From Deltaproteobacteria bacterium (lineage in GTDB: Bacteria > Myxococcota_C > UBA6777): 64,000 bases of DNA. The stretch covers positions 1 to 64,000 of the forward strand of contig SBHC01000077.1 of the NCBI GenBank assembly GCA_006226375.1, written 5' to 3'. The position numbers and the translations under genes are program-made. Shown in pieces: positions 17,004-25,607 of the stretch (its first letter is position 1; the number at the start of each line of letters is the position of its first letter). Under the pieces are notes generated by a model. That model did no database searches. It was not told where the DNA came from and saw only the letters and a program-made list of their open reading frames with translations.

Positions 17004-18740
17004 TTATCGTTGGAGGGGGAGTTTGAACCAAAAGCAGGCGCCACCATCGGGTGCATCTTTGACGCCGATTTGTCCTTTGTGGGCGAGGATGATGCCTTTG
17101 GTGATGGCGAGTCCGAGGCCTTGTCCGCCGGTTTGGCGAGAGCGTGAGGAGTCGGTGCGGTAGAGACGCTCGAAGATCTTTTCACGCTCATCTTTGGGGA
17201 CTCCGACTCCCTGGTCGCAGACTTCGCACTGGAGCCAGTCGTTGTCTGCGTGGGCGGACAGTGTGATACGTCCGCCGTCAGGTGAATAGCGGATGGCGTT
17301 TTGGAGCAGGTTGTTGAGGACCTGTCGAAGCCGTCGGAAGTCGGCGGGGACCTCGGGGAGGTTTTCGGGTAAGTTGCCGAGCTTGATGGTCTTGCCGGAG
17401 GCTTGTGCTGCTGGGGAGAGCGTACGTTCCATCTCTTGGAGGAGTGAGCGCAGGTTGACCGATTGGTAGGTGAGTTGGCCTTGTTCGGGGATCTCCAACC
17501 GGGCAATGTCGAGGAGGTCACCCACGAGCTGGTCGATCTCATCGACTTGTTTGCAGATCCCTTCCATGGCTTGGGTGAGCTTCTTGTCTTCTCGCATCAG
17601 ACCGTCAGCAACGGATTCTCCTACGGTTCGGATGCGGGACAGGGGAGTTCGGATCTCGTGAGATATATCGGCGAGCAGGGCTCTACGTTGGGTTTGATGC
17701 TGGAGTAGACCGCTGCGCATCTCTTCTACCGTTTTGGATAGCTCGCTGACTTCGTCGTGCCCTTGAGCCTGGATTGGTTGGGAGAGGTCGCCGCCTTGGA
17801 TCCGTCGAACGGCAGCCATCAGGTTGTTCATGGGCCGTGTGATGCTTCGACTGATGGGAATGGTGAGCAAGCCAATCCCAATCACAAGAAGGACCATAAA
17901 TCCGAGCCAGATGAAGGGGAGGGGGCCTGGCTCGTGAAACTTGGGTCCAGAGATATAGTTGACGACCAGCGAGTTCGCTTTGTGGGGGTACACATAGGAG
18001 GCCATCCCATGACGACGTCCCCAATGTTTCCGCTTCTTCAGATGTTTGCAGTGTTGCTGCTTTTGGACAAAGGTGACTCTTCCTGGTTGCAAGGAAACGG
18101 CAGGGGCTTTGCTGTAAGTGACAGACAGATAACCTTCTTCTCTCCGGTGGGGTAAGACCCTTCGGCAGACAGGAGGGAGGTTCTCAGGTTTGCCTGGGAG
18201 GTAGACACTCAAACGTCCAGGGTAGGCTTCCAACAAGCACGTCCCGTTGGCGTTTTGTACAGAGACAAGAGCGCCCAACAACAAGCTTGACTCCTGGGCT
18301 CGTTGGCAAAGAACCTCCATCTCAGAGTAGTGGATGCCTTGAATGCCCCAGGGGGAGTTCTTGGGAGAGGTGAGAGCCTCGTGTTTGTTCTTTGAATCTC
18401 TCGCTTTGACCGACCCTACTGAGGGTTTGGCCTTCCTTCTGCTTGGACGACTGGAAGGCTGACTTGTGGACGGGCTTTTGGCTGGCTTTGACTTCTTGGG
18501 TTGGGTTGGTTTGTCGGGAAGTCCAAACGCTTTGGGTGGGTTGAGAAACTCAAGCTCTTCCTTGAGGTGAGTGAACGTGATGCCAGTTTGTGTGGCAAAA
18601 CGCTGCTGCATCATGTCTCGGATGTGAAATCGATACCCTACGGAGAGGCCGATAACAACGAGGAAAAGGAAGAACATCAGGATCGCGACATGGCTCAAAA
18701 TGAGCTTGCGATACAGACTGGCGGTTAACCATTTGCGCAT
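17004..18740 (-). CDS. membrane sensor histidine kinase (HAMP-HisKA-HATPase)
   Basis: A 578-aa sensor. TM1 lies at about 13-36, a periplasmic region at 37-272, TM2 at 274-296 and HAMP at about 297-350. The HisKA H-box is DISHEIRTPLSR with His361. The ATPase has the N box NNLLQNAIRYSPDGG, the G1 box DQGVGVP and the G2 box GQGLGLAI. Residues about 75-118 of the periplasmic part are a Pro/Ser/Lys-rich low-complexity stretch. The start codon overlaps the stop of the upstream regulator by one base (TAATG), so the pair is translationally coupled. Layout and divergent neighbour recall CpxA. Confidence 0.94.
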   Translation of the reverse strand: MRKWLTASLYRKLILSHVAILMFFLFLVVIGLSVGYRFHIRDMMQQRFATQTGITFTHLKEELEFLNPPKAFGLPDKPTQPKKSKPAKSPSTSQPSSRPSRRKAKPSVGSVKARDSKNKHEALTSPKNSPWGIQGIHYSEMEVLCQRAQESSLLLGALVSVQNANGTCLLEAYPGRLSVYLPGKPENLPPVCRRVLPHRREEGYLSVTYSKAPAVSLQPGRVTFVQKQQHCKHLKKRKHWGRRHGMASYVYPHKANSLVVNYISGPKFHEPGPLPFIWLGFMVLLVIGIGLLTIPISRSITRPMNNLMAAVRRIQGGDLSQPIQAQGHDEVSELSKTVEEMRSGLLQHQTQRRALLADISHEIRTPLSRIRTVGESVADGLMREDKKLTQAMEGICKQVDEIDQLVGDLLDIARLEIPEQGQLTYQSVNLRSLLQEMERTLSPAAQASGKTIKLGNLPENLPEVPADFRRLRQVLNNLLQNAIRYSPDGGRITLSAHADNDWLQCEVCDQGVGVPKDEREKIFERLYRTDSSRSRQTGGQGLGLAITKGIILAHKGQIGVKDAPDGGACFWFKLPLQR

Positions 18741-19483
18741 TACCTTGCGTCCTCTTCATCGGGATCCATGCGGTATCCTACACCCCACACTGTCTTGATT
18801 AGCGTGGGTTGCTTGGGGTTCGCTTCCAGCTTTTTTCGAAGCTTGCTGATGTGGACATCGATGGATCGGTCGAACACTTCAAACTCTCGACCTCTCACTT
18901 GATCCAGGAGTTGCTCACGAGTGAGTACCTGTCCTGGGCGTGAAGCCAGCAACCACAGCAACTCAAACTCTGTGACGGTTAGCTCCACAGGTTCGCCGTG
19001 ATGGGTGACTTCTCTGGAGAGCCTGTCGATATGGAGACCCCCAACGTTGAGGACATCATCAGAGCTGTTGCTGGATGAACGGTCGGGTGTCTCTGGAGTG
19101 GCTGACGTGGTCGTTGTGACTCGCCGGAGGATGGCTCGCATCCGCGCGACGAGTTCTCGTAGGCTGTAAGGCTTGGGCATGTAGTCATCGGCTCCAAGCT
19201 CCAATCCTGCGACACGATCGGCCTCGTCCCCACGGGCTGTCAACATCAAAATGGGGATGGTGGCGGTGCCAGGGTTCATTCGAAGTCTGCGGCAAACTTC
19301 TAAACCGTCCACGCCTGGCAACATCAGATCGAGCAAGATAAGCTCGGGAGGATCGGCGTGTACGGCTTCCAAGCCTTTCTCTCCATCTTCTTCATGGCGA
19401 ACTTCAAATCCAAACTGCTCCAGGTATTGTTGGGTGGTTTCGGCCAAAGGCATATCATCTTCAATAAGCAACACTCGCGGCAT
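18740..19483 (-). CDS. OmpR/PhoB-family response regulator
   Basis: A 247-aa regulator. The receiver domain has the acidic pair EDD near residues 8-10, phospho-acceptor Asp52 (LILLDLMLPG) and the Lys in MPKPYS. The C-terminal winged-helix domain ends with VLTREQLLDQVRG, the DVHISKLRKKL recognition helix and VWGVGYRM. A Ser/Thr-rich linker of about 25 residues joins them. The start follows GAGGAGG. Together with the overlapping kinase it forms a two-component system; the Spy/CpxP-like gene facing it is the natural candidate target. Confidence 0.95.
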   Translation of the reverse strand: MPRVLLIEDDMPLAETTQQYLEQFGFEVRHEEDGEKGLEAVHADPPELILLDLMLPGVDGLEVCRRLRMNPGTATIPILMLTARGDEADRVAGLELGADDYMPKPYSLRELVARMRAILRRVTTTTSATPETPDRSSSNSSDDVLNVGGLHIDRLSREVTHHGEPVELTVTEFELLWLLASRPGQVLTREQLLDQVRGREFEVFDRSIDVHISKLRKKLEANPKQPTLIKTVWGVGYRMDPDEEDAR

Positions 19484-19833
19484 TTTGCCTCCTCAACACC
19501 TGGGTTGGTATGTGTTCATGTTCTGTCTTGCTGGGGACGTAGCATAACGCATCCACGGCTTGTAGTGTAACCATCCGCGTTCATCTGGCGAGTCTCTTTA
19601 CAACTTTTACAATTTTCAAAAATCCCCTTCATACTTTGACAACACTTCCACTGTAGCTTGGCAGATGTCGGTCGGGGATGAATCGAAAAGTTCTTCGAAG
19701 GAGCTTTGGGTTCATCCAACGTTTGATTCATGCAATAGGCTGGTCATCACACCATTGTAGAGCGAGCGGTTGCAGCAGGTCTTGTGTGAATCAAACGGAT
19801 TGGACTTTCCATCTATGTAGCAAGGAGGAAACG
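19484..19833. other. 350-bp divergent control region
   Basis: This gap separates the response regulator (leftward) from the Spy/CpxP-like gene (rightward) and must hold both promoters. The clearest feature is the direct repeat TTTAC-N4-TTTAC at 19597-19610, followed by TTGACA-like sequence at 19637. No small ORF with an RBS is apparent apart from the annotated start at 19834. Confidence 0.6.
19597..19610 (-). promoter_or_regulatory. direct repeat, candidate response-regulator box
   Basis: Read on the minus strand this is GTAAA-N4-GTAAA. CpxR in E. coli binds GTAAA-N5-GTAA-type repeats, so this is one base short of that spacing. Its position between an OmpR-type regulator and a Spy-like gene is suggestive only. 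Confidence 0.35.
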
Positions 19834-20367
19834 ATGAGTTCACAGAATGAAACAACACAAACATCCGCCGCGCTTGTCTCCCAACGTTGGTTTAACTGGC
19901 GTAGCTTTTTGCTGGGTGCCGTTGCCATGTTCACCCTGGTGGGTGTGACTGCAGGCGTGTTTGCAAACCGGATGCGCAACGGTCACTGGATCGCAAAGAA
20001 AATCGCCAAAGAACTTGACCTCTCCACGGACCAAAAGGCGCGGCTTCAAATCATCTGGCGGGAAGCGCACGCCGACAAAACAAAGCACAAAGCCCAAGTC
20101 AAACAATTCCGAACGAAGGTTAAGGCTATCCTGTCCCAGGACAGCCCCAGCAAGGCCGAACTGGACGGTATCGTGAGCGATATCTTCGACTACGCCAAGC
20201 GACAAACGCTATCCAAGACTGCGTACCTGCTTCGAGCCCACGATGTCCTGACTCCTGCACAGCGGCAGAAAATCCGTAACACGCTGGAGAAGTTCCGCAA
20301 GAAAATGGAGAAACGACACGAACGACGCTTGAAGAAGCACGGCAACGTTCCTCCCTTCCTCAAGTAA
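19834..20367 (+). CDS. Spy/CpxP-like periplasmic-type protein, membrane anchored
   Basis: A 177-aa protein. One membrane helix (about 24-44) is followed by a helical, highly basic domain with two LTxxQ-type motifs, LSTDQKARL and LTPAQRQKI, as in the Spy/CpxP periplasmic chaperone or heavy-metal-resistance family. In E. coli, CpxP restrains CpxA and is induced by CpxR. The start at 19834 has a strong AAGGAGGAAACG; an ORF reading from 19678 is upstream sequence. It is divergent from the two-component genes, so regulation by that system is inferred. Unlike CpxP, the N-terminus appears uncleaved. Confidence 0.75.
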   Translation: MSSQNETTQTSAALVSQRWFNWRSFLLGAVAMFTLVGVTAGVFANRMRNGHWIAKKIAKELDLSTDQKARLQIIWREAHADKTKHKAQVKQFRTKVKAILSQDSPSKAELDGIVSDIFDYAKRQTLSKTAYLLRAHDVLTPAQRQKIRNTLEKFRKKMEKRHERRLKKHGNVPPFLK

Positions 20368-20577
20368 GCCCCAAGTAAGTCCCCAAGGAATCATGTTTCT
20401 TATCACCCGTAACGTCAGAGGAGGTGCCAATCGAAGACTGAACCGAGAGTGGAAGGTCACAACGCGGAGCCATGGTGTGGAACCGTTGTACCCAACACTC
20501 TCACCTTGTTCGCCATTGGTAATGGATTGCTAGCGTCACAAGTGTCAGTAGGATGCCCCCTATTTGTCACACCAAAG

Positions 20578-20609
20578 CCGGGCTTGTCTTCGTGATGAGT
20601 CCGGTTTTT
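20578..20609 (+). terminator. hairpin followed by T5
   Basis: A CCGG/CCGG outer stem with an interrupted inner stem and a TTCG loop is followed by TTTTT. It lies 210 bp past the Spy-like gene in the gap of 20368-20653, which otherwise holds no visible feature. Confidence 0.45.
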
Positions 20610-20653
20610 GGCGTTGAGAAGGGAGGGCAAACACTTGCTTCCTCCATATCCTC

Positions 20654-21343
20654 TTAGCTCGGTTTTTCGCTTTGTTTCGATTGGTGGAAGGTTTGGAACA
20701 GGTTGGCAGCGTAGGCCAGATCAATGGTGGGCCATTCAGGTTGGGGCACAAGGTGTGCGCGGAAGTCGGAGAGCACTCCGTCGTAGACATGCCGCGGAAG
20801 TACCGCAACTTTCGACGTCTCTGTTTCTGGGTTGACCAACACAAAGTGCAGCTTGGAGACATCCTGTTTCGTATCGGTGTCGCTGTAGTACAGCCTTGCA
20901 TGGACGGAAAGGTCAGGGCTTTGCTGCATCATTTGTTGAAGAAGCAAGAGCTTGACCAGCTCCATGACGCGGTCGTCCAGGCCGTCATCGAAGCAGCGTA
21001 TCTTTTCGATCAGCTCATTGTGGGAACCTACTGTACGAAATGCGTACCGATGGATGATCTCGTCGGGGAGGTTCTCCATCAACGTCTCAGCGTGACTGAC
21101 GGGGAAGGTTCCATCAGGGCTGAGCCAAATCATCGATGGATGCGAAGGGTCGTGGACAACCATGGGCAAGGTGAACGCTGTGACTTCACCACAAGAGCTG
21201 CAGGTTAGCTGGTGCAAGGTGCGGTCCAGGAGCTGTTCTTTTAACTCCGGATCTTGCGTGGTATGGACGGACTGCCACGCTGTGATGTCCTGTGCTTGCT
21301 CGCATCGTGGACACTGCACTTCCAACGTTTGGGACACACTCAT
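20654..21343 (-). CDS. CpXC-domain protein
   Basis: A 229-aa soluble protein. Its N-terminal half has two CxxC pairs, CPRC near residue 15 and CSSC near residue 53, with the hydrophobic LPMVVHDPSHPSMIWL after the second pair, the pattern of the CpXC domain (likely zinc-binding, function unknown). The C-terminal half is helical and may bind a partner. The start follows AAGGAGC. It is the last gene of a minus-strand run of envelope genes. Confidence 0.8.
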   Translation of the reverse strand: MSVSQTLEVQCPRCEQAQDITAWQSVHTTQDPELKEQLLDRTLHQLTCSSCGEVTAFTLPMVVHDPSHPSMIWLSPDGTFPVSHAETLMENLPDEIIHRYAFRTVGSHNELIEKIRCFDDGLDDRVMELVKLLLLQQMMQQSPDLSVHARLYYSDTDTKQDVSKLHFVLVNPETETSKVAVLPRHVYDGVLSDFRAHLVPQPEWPTIDLAYAANLFQTFHQSKQSEKPS

Positions 21344-21471
21344 CGGTAGCTCCTTCCTTCAACGGTCCGAGGGAGCCAGAACACAACCAACAGCTCCCTA
21401 CGCTCATGTGTAGCAGGCATGGCTTGTACACGATCCACCAGAAAGACTCAACCCAAACAACAAATGGAGCT

Positions 21472-23493
21472 TTACGGTTTGCGGACAACCATCACGGCTT
21501 GGTTCTTGAGGAGGACGAGACCGTCAGGCTTGGAGGTGAAGAAGTATCCAGGTTGGATCATCTTTTGGTAGGTGGCGGGGTTGGTTGTGTAAGCCGGGAC
21601 CAACTCAAACTTCTTGCCGTTGTCTTGTTCGCGGCCGACTTGGACAGCCATCATCCACTCTTGAGGTCCATTGCCGCAGCATAACGAGATGGGTGGCATG
21701 GGGTAATGATCGGAGCCTTGGAAAGGTCGGATTAGGATAAACAAGGCAGCCCACGACTCTCCAGGCTTCTTGGTAAATCCTTCAAAGTTGCCCCACAGCA
21801 AGAACTGTTTGTCGACTTGTGTGTTGGGCGCATGGGATAGGATCGTCAAATTGGAGGCTGTCGCTGGCCAAGGGTTTGCGCCTGACCAGAGACTCTGTAA
21901 AGCAAGAAACGCTTTCCTGGGTTTGGGCTGTGACGTATTTTGGTGGATGTTGACCAAACCAAACCATTCGAGATTGTAGTGACCATCAAAGAAATTGGCG
22001 TGATGAAAGCCGCTGCTGTTTTGTTGGCAGATGTCTTGAGCGGGCTCTCCTCTCCAAAGCTCGTCGCTGTAGGACATCACAAAGCCTCCAGCGGCTCGGG
22101 TGGCTGCTGGGTCGTCAAACGCGGATTGTACATCACGTGCGAGGGTTACGATGGCTCGGGCCTGGTTGTCTTGGTCCTCGGTGCATTGCTTGGTTGTCGG
22201 GTTGTAGGCGCAGGCATCCATGCCATACGAGCCGATGACGACGGGCTTTTGGAATTGCTTGCGTTGGCTTCCTCGCAGCCAGCTTTTGACCTGCGTGTCG
22301 AGGTACACATTGAAGGTGTGGAAGTCTATGTTGGTGAGGTTGGCTTCCGCCGCGCCGTAGGAAGCGGTGCCCAAAGGCTCGTTGGGGTGTGCTGCCGACA
22401 AAGTGGTGACGGGGCGGGCCAACGCACCTTCGGTTTGTTTCACAACGCCAGCGAGCTTGTTCAGGCAAACATACCAGTCTTTGATTCGCTGCTCTTTGTC
22501 GGGCATCGTGGAGTTTCGAATGTGGAGGGCCACTTGCTCTCCGATGCTGTAGGCGACGATAGCTGGGTGATGTTGGTAGAACTGGATGCGCTCGCGTAAC
22601 TCGCTCTCCATGGTCGCGCAGTCCCTGGAAAAGACGCTGTCCCATTTGATCGGATACGCCGCGACAATCCGAAGCCCGTTCTCGTAGGCGTGGTGCAAGA
22701 AGTGACGGTTGGTGATCGGGCGAAGCATCCGGAGCACAACGTCCTTGCCCAGGCTCTTGAGCAAAGGGAAGTCACGTTTGTAGACTTCGGGCTCATCGGT
22801 AAAATCATGACCGTAAGGCTTGCATGCAGGGACAGGGTTGTACACGACCCCACGAAGGAAGGAAGGTGTGCCATCCTGCACAAACCGGCCTTCCTGGAGG
22901 GCCACCTTGTGGACGCAGCGAAGCGCGAGGTTCACACAGGTCGCTTTCTCTGTGGCGCACACGGACGATGGTGTTTGGTAGGTCAATCCGTTCTGGCATT
23001 GGAAGGCGGGGTTGAGCTTGCCGTTTGATTGCACCGCTTCGCTGGGAAGTGGGCTTCCTGCTGGTCCTGTCCAGGGCAACGGCTCTTTTCCCGTTCCCAA
23101 ACCACCTGTCCCGTTTCCATTGTTGTTGCCTGAGCCGTTGTTGTTTCCCGTTCCGTTGGTGTTCCCGTTTCCAGTTCCATTGCTGTTGCCGGAGCCGTTG
23201 TTGTTTCCCGTTCCGTTGGCGTTGCCGTTGTTTCCGGAGCCGTTGTTGTTACCGGAGCCGTTGGCGTTACCATTTCCGGTCACTGTTCCGTTGGAGTTCT
23301 TGTTGGTTTGGCCGTTGCCTTGGGAGTTTCCATTCTCTCCTGGGAGGGCAACAGGGCCAAGCTGGCATCCCATCAAGAACCAGGCGGTCGCTGGCAAGAG
23401 GATTGCAAGAGTTACCCAGGAGCGGATTCGTCGGAAGAGCTGGAGCTTCGGGGGAGACTGTTGACAGGGTACAAGGATACGTTTGCGATGCAT
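21472..23493 (-). CDS. lipoprotein with Gly/Asn-rich linker and glycosidase-like TIM barrel
   Basis: A 673-aa predicted lipoprotein (lipobox FLMGC, Cys43). Residues about 50-140 are a low-complexity Asn/Gly/Thr/Ser linker made of short repeats (NGTGNNNGSGN), coded by repeated DNA at about 23060-23345. From about 195 the protein resembles glycoside hydrolase family 2-like or glucanosyltransferase-like barrels: FLRGVVYNPVP near the start, VLRMLRPITN, HHPAIVAYSIGEQ, where Glu could be the acid/base, and WLRGSQRKQFQKPVVIGSYG. I could not assign the nucleophile, so activity is uncertain. The start at 23493 gives the lipoprotein signal; an ATG nine codons upstream is possible. It sits in a run of secreted-protein genes. 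Confidence 0.72.
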   Translation of the reverse strand: MHRKRILVPCQQSPPKLQLFRRIRSWVTLAILLPATAWFLMGCQLGPVALPGENGNSQGNGQTNKNSNGTVTGNGNANGSGNNNGSGNNGNANGTGNNNGSGNSNGTGNGNTNGTGNNNGSGNNNGNGTGGLGTGKEPLPWTGPAGSPLPSEAVQSNGKLNPAFQCQNGLTYQTPSSVCATEKATCVNLALRCVHKVALQEGRFVQDGTPSFLRGVVYNPVPACKPYGHDFTDEPEVYKRDFPLLKSLGKDVVLRMLRPITNRHFLHHAYENGLRIVAAYPIKWDSVFSRDCATMESELRERIQFYQHHPAIVAYSIGEQVALHIRNSTMPDKEQRIKDWYVCLNKLAGVVKQTEGALARPVTTLSAAHPNEPLGTASYGAAEANLTNIDFHTFNVYLDTQVKSWLRGSQRKQFQKPVVIGSYGMDACAYNPTTKQCTEDQDNQARAIVTLARDVQSAFDDPAATRAAGGFVMSYSDELWRGEPAQDICQQNSSGFHHANFFDGHYNLEWFGLVNIHQNTSQPKPRKAFLALQSLWSGANPWPATASNLTILSHAPNTQVDKQFLLWGNFEGFTKKPGESWAALFILIRPFQGSDHYPMPPISLCCGNGPQEWMMAVQVGREQDNGKKFELVPAYTTNPATYQKMIQPGYFFTSKPDGLVLLKNQAVMVVRKP

Positions 23494-23643
23494 CTTCTCG
23501 TTCCTACGTTGGATTGCCATCCTTGGCGATCAATTGGGCTGCTGTCTGCATTAAACGGACGGACAAGTGAGGACCTTTGAAGGTGTATGTCCGTGAAGGC
23601 GTGCAGAAATTGATAGAAACCGGCCAAACGCTGGGGTGATGGC

Positions 23644-25443
23644 CTATTCCATGTCCAACTGGAAGATCTTGAGACCCGAGCGACCGTCTGCCAAGAAGCC
23701 AAGAGCTTTGTTGCATTCGACCTGTCTCTTGCGGAACAGAGGGCTGCAGGGGTTTACATCGGGGGGAGGGGGTTGGACGGTGCAAAGGCTTGCAAACAGA
23801 CGGACTCTGTTGGCAGAGCCTGCGTCGATGGGGTTGTCCCAGTCGTCCAAGAGTTGAATTTTCTTGAGGTCTGTGAGGTCGAGAACGCCGAGCCCCTTCT
23901 CCCCATTGGCTACAAGGGCGAGGTTGTATTTGGCGACCTCGTCAATGTCGTTGCCTTTTCCATCGAAGCTGCCGGGGTAGTAGAAGTCGCCGAGCTTTTT
24001 GAAGTCGGCTGCGTTGAGGATATGGAGGCCTGCTTCGTTTGTGTTAATGTAGATGTACTTTCCATCCGTATCAAAGCGAGTGGGAGCAGTGATGCCTTGT
24101 GTAACCCCAGGAATCGAGACTTGCTGGAGGCGTTCTCCGTTGACCATCGAGTACAAGGACAGGCGACCTGGATTTCCTGAGAGAACAGCCAGCGCTGTGG
24201 CTTTCTTGGGAACTTCGTGGTACCAGCTGCTGTTCGCGACCCAGCCAGGGCTCTTTCCTGGGGCGGTGTGTTCCCACTGGAAAGTGGTGTGCTTGGAGTT
24301 GTCGTTGCGGGTTAGCTGTAGTTTGACCTGGTAGTAACCCTTGGTCATTTGGGTGTAGGTGTAGCTGTCTGTGAGGCTTCCGTTCTTCTTGGTTCGCAGG
24401 GGGATTTCTTTGTTGTTGATGGAGAAGCGGACGTGGGCCGATGCGTCGTGGTTGAACGAGAACTTGTGTTTGCCATCTTCCAATCGGGCAAAGCCTCGAC
24501 AGATCCAGGAGAAGCCTGCTGCTTGACCTATCTGAAAGGGATCTTTCACGTTTTTGATGTTGAAGCTTCCCACAAGCTGTTGTTTGACGGGGGCTTCGTC
24601 TTCGACAAGAAGATCTTTGCCTTGCTTCCAGTCGTTGTTGTCGTCTTCGTCGTTGAACTTGTCGTCTTTTCCGCCTTTGTCGTACGAACAACGTCCCTGC
24701 TTCTTTACAGTCTTCTTGAGCTTGTAGAACCGACACCAAAGGCCTTTCCCTGGCTCGGGCTCCAGGTCGATGCCTCCACCAGCATAGCGGGCATCCGGAT
24801 CATTGATAAACTGAAGGAGCGTGGGTTTGTGGGGGTTCTTCAAGTCCACCATTGCGATTCCACCTGCGCGGTCGCCTGTGGTAACCAGTCCCACATGTCG
24901 TTTCAACTCGATGGATGTGGCTGCGAAGCTGGGGAGTGACAACTCTCCCACCAGCTTGGGTTGACGTGGGTTGGCAATGTGAAACACCCAGAGGTAGGCG
25001 AGGTGTTGGGTGTGTGCGCCGACCACGTAGGCATAGGGATGAAGGATTCGGATCGCATTGAAGTCCCAGCTCGGGGCTTTGATCTCTGTGACCAGTTTGG
25101 GTTTTTTGGGATCGGAAATGTCGGCGATCTGCAAGCCACCACGCGACACTTCACCTTGTGTGTTGTACGTGATGAAGACCATGTTCTTGTCACGGAACAT
25201 ATCAGTCGCTTGGACTTTGAAACCGTTGACCACTGGAGGTTTTACGTCAGCGATGAAGCTGATCTTTACTTTCCGTCCGCTGGGGGTGGTCAGAGCATGG
25301 GTGCTTGTTCTCAAGGAAAGCTGGGACTCCGGATCTTCATTCGGTAGGAAGGTGTCCTGAAGCCCGCAGGCTGCAAAGCTAAGGGTTGTAAAGCATAACG
25401 CTAGCACGATAACCCATCGTCTTTTCCGCAAAATTGCTTTCAT
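23644..25443 (-). CDS. LVIVD-repeat lipoprotein with PA14-like insert
   Basis: A 599-aa predicted lipoprotein (lipobox SFAAC, Cys26). Repeats of the type GLQIADISDPKKPKLVTE, AYLWVFHIANPRQPKLVGE and GGIAMVDLKNPHKPTLLQ mark an LVIVD beta-propeller. Around residues 330-430 is a beta-rich insert resembling PA14: FSFNHDASAHVRFSINN, then YYQVKLQLTRND. The propeller resumes with TRFDTDGKYIYINTNEAGL and GLGVLDLTDLKK. Both domain types are found in secreted carbohydrate-binding or adhesive proteins. The start follows GGGAGC. It is transcribed with the glycosidase-like lipoprotein (150-bp gap). Confidence 0.78.
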   Translation of the reverse strand: MKAILRKRRWVIVLALCFTTLSFAACGLQDTFLPNEDPESQLSLRTSTHALTTPSGRKVKISFIADVKPPVVNGFKVQATDMFRDKNMVFITYNTQGEVSRGGLQIADISDPKKPKLVTEIKAPSWDFNAIRILHPYAYVVGAHTQHLAYLWVFHIANPRQPKLVGELSLPSFAATSIELKRHVGLVTTGDRAGGIAMVDLKNPHKPTLLQFINDPDARYAGGGIDLEPEPGKGLWCRFYKLKKTVKKQGRCSYDKGGKDDKFNDEDDNNDWKQGKDLLVEDEAPVKQQLVGSFNIKNVKDPFQIGQAAGFSWICRGFARLEDGKHKFSFNHDASAHVRFSINNKEIPLRTKKNGSLTDSYTYTQMTKGYYQVKLQLTRNDNSKHTTFQWEHTAPGKSPGWVANSSWYHEVPKKATALAVLSGNPGRLSLYSMVNGERLQQVSIPGVTQGITAPTRFDTDGKYIYINTNEAGLHILNAADFKKLGDFYYPGSFDGKGNDIDEVAKYNLALVANGEKGLGVLDLTDLKKIQLLDDWDNPIDAGSANRVRLFASLCTVQPPPPDVNPCSPLFRKRQVECNKALGFLADGRSGLKIFQLDME

Positions 25444-25607
25444 GATCAAGCTCCCTTGTAGACCAGTCCCGCATATACTGTTTGAAATTAAGCTCCACAT
25501 CTATAATCGGACGATTGTCCCTAAATCTTTAATAGAGATGTCTTCGTTTGCAAAAAAACTGCAGGTATCGCAGCTTTGGTTTGGGTCGGTGGTTGTTCAT
25601 TGGTGGG

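Noticed and set aside
20368-20653. Search for a tRNA or small gene in the gap after the Spy-like gene
   Set aside because: No T-loop or cloverleaf pattern and no ORF with RBS; only a hairpin with T5 was found.
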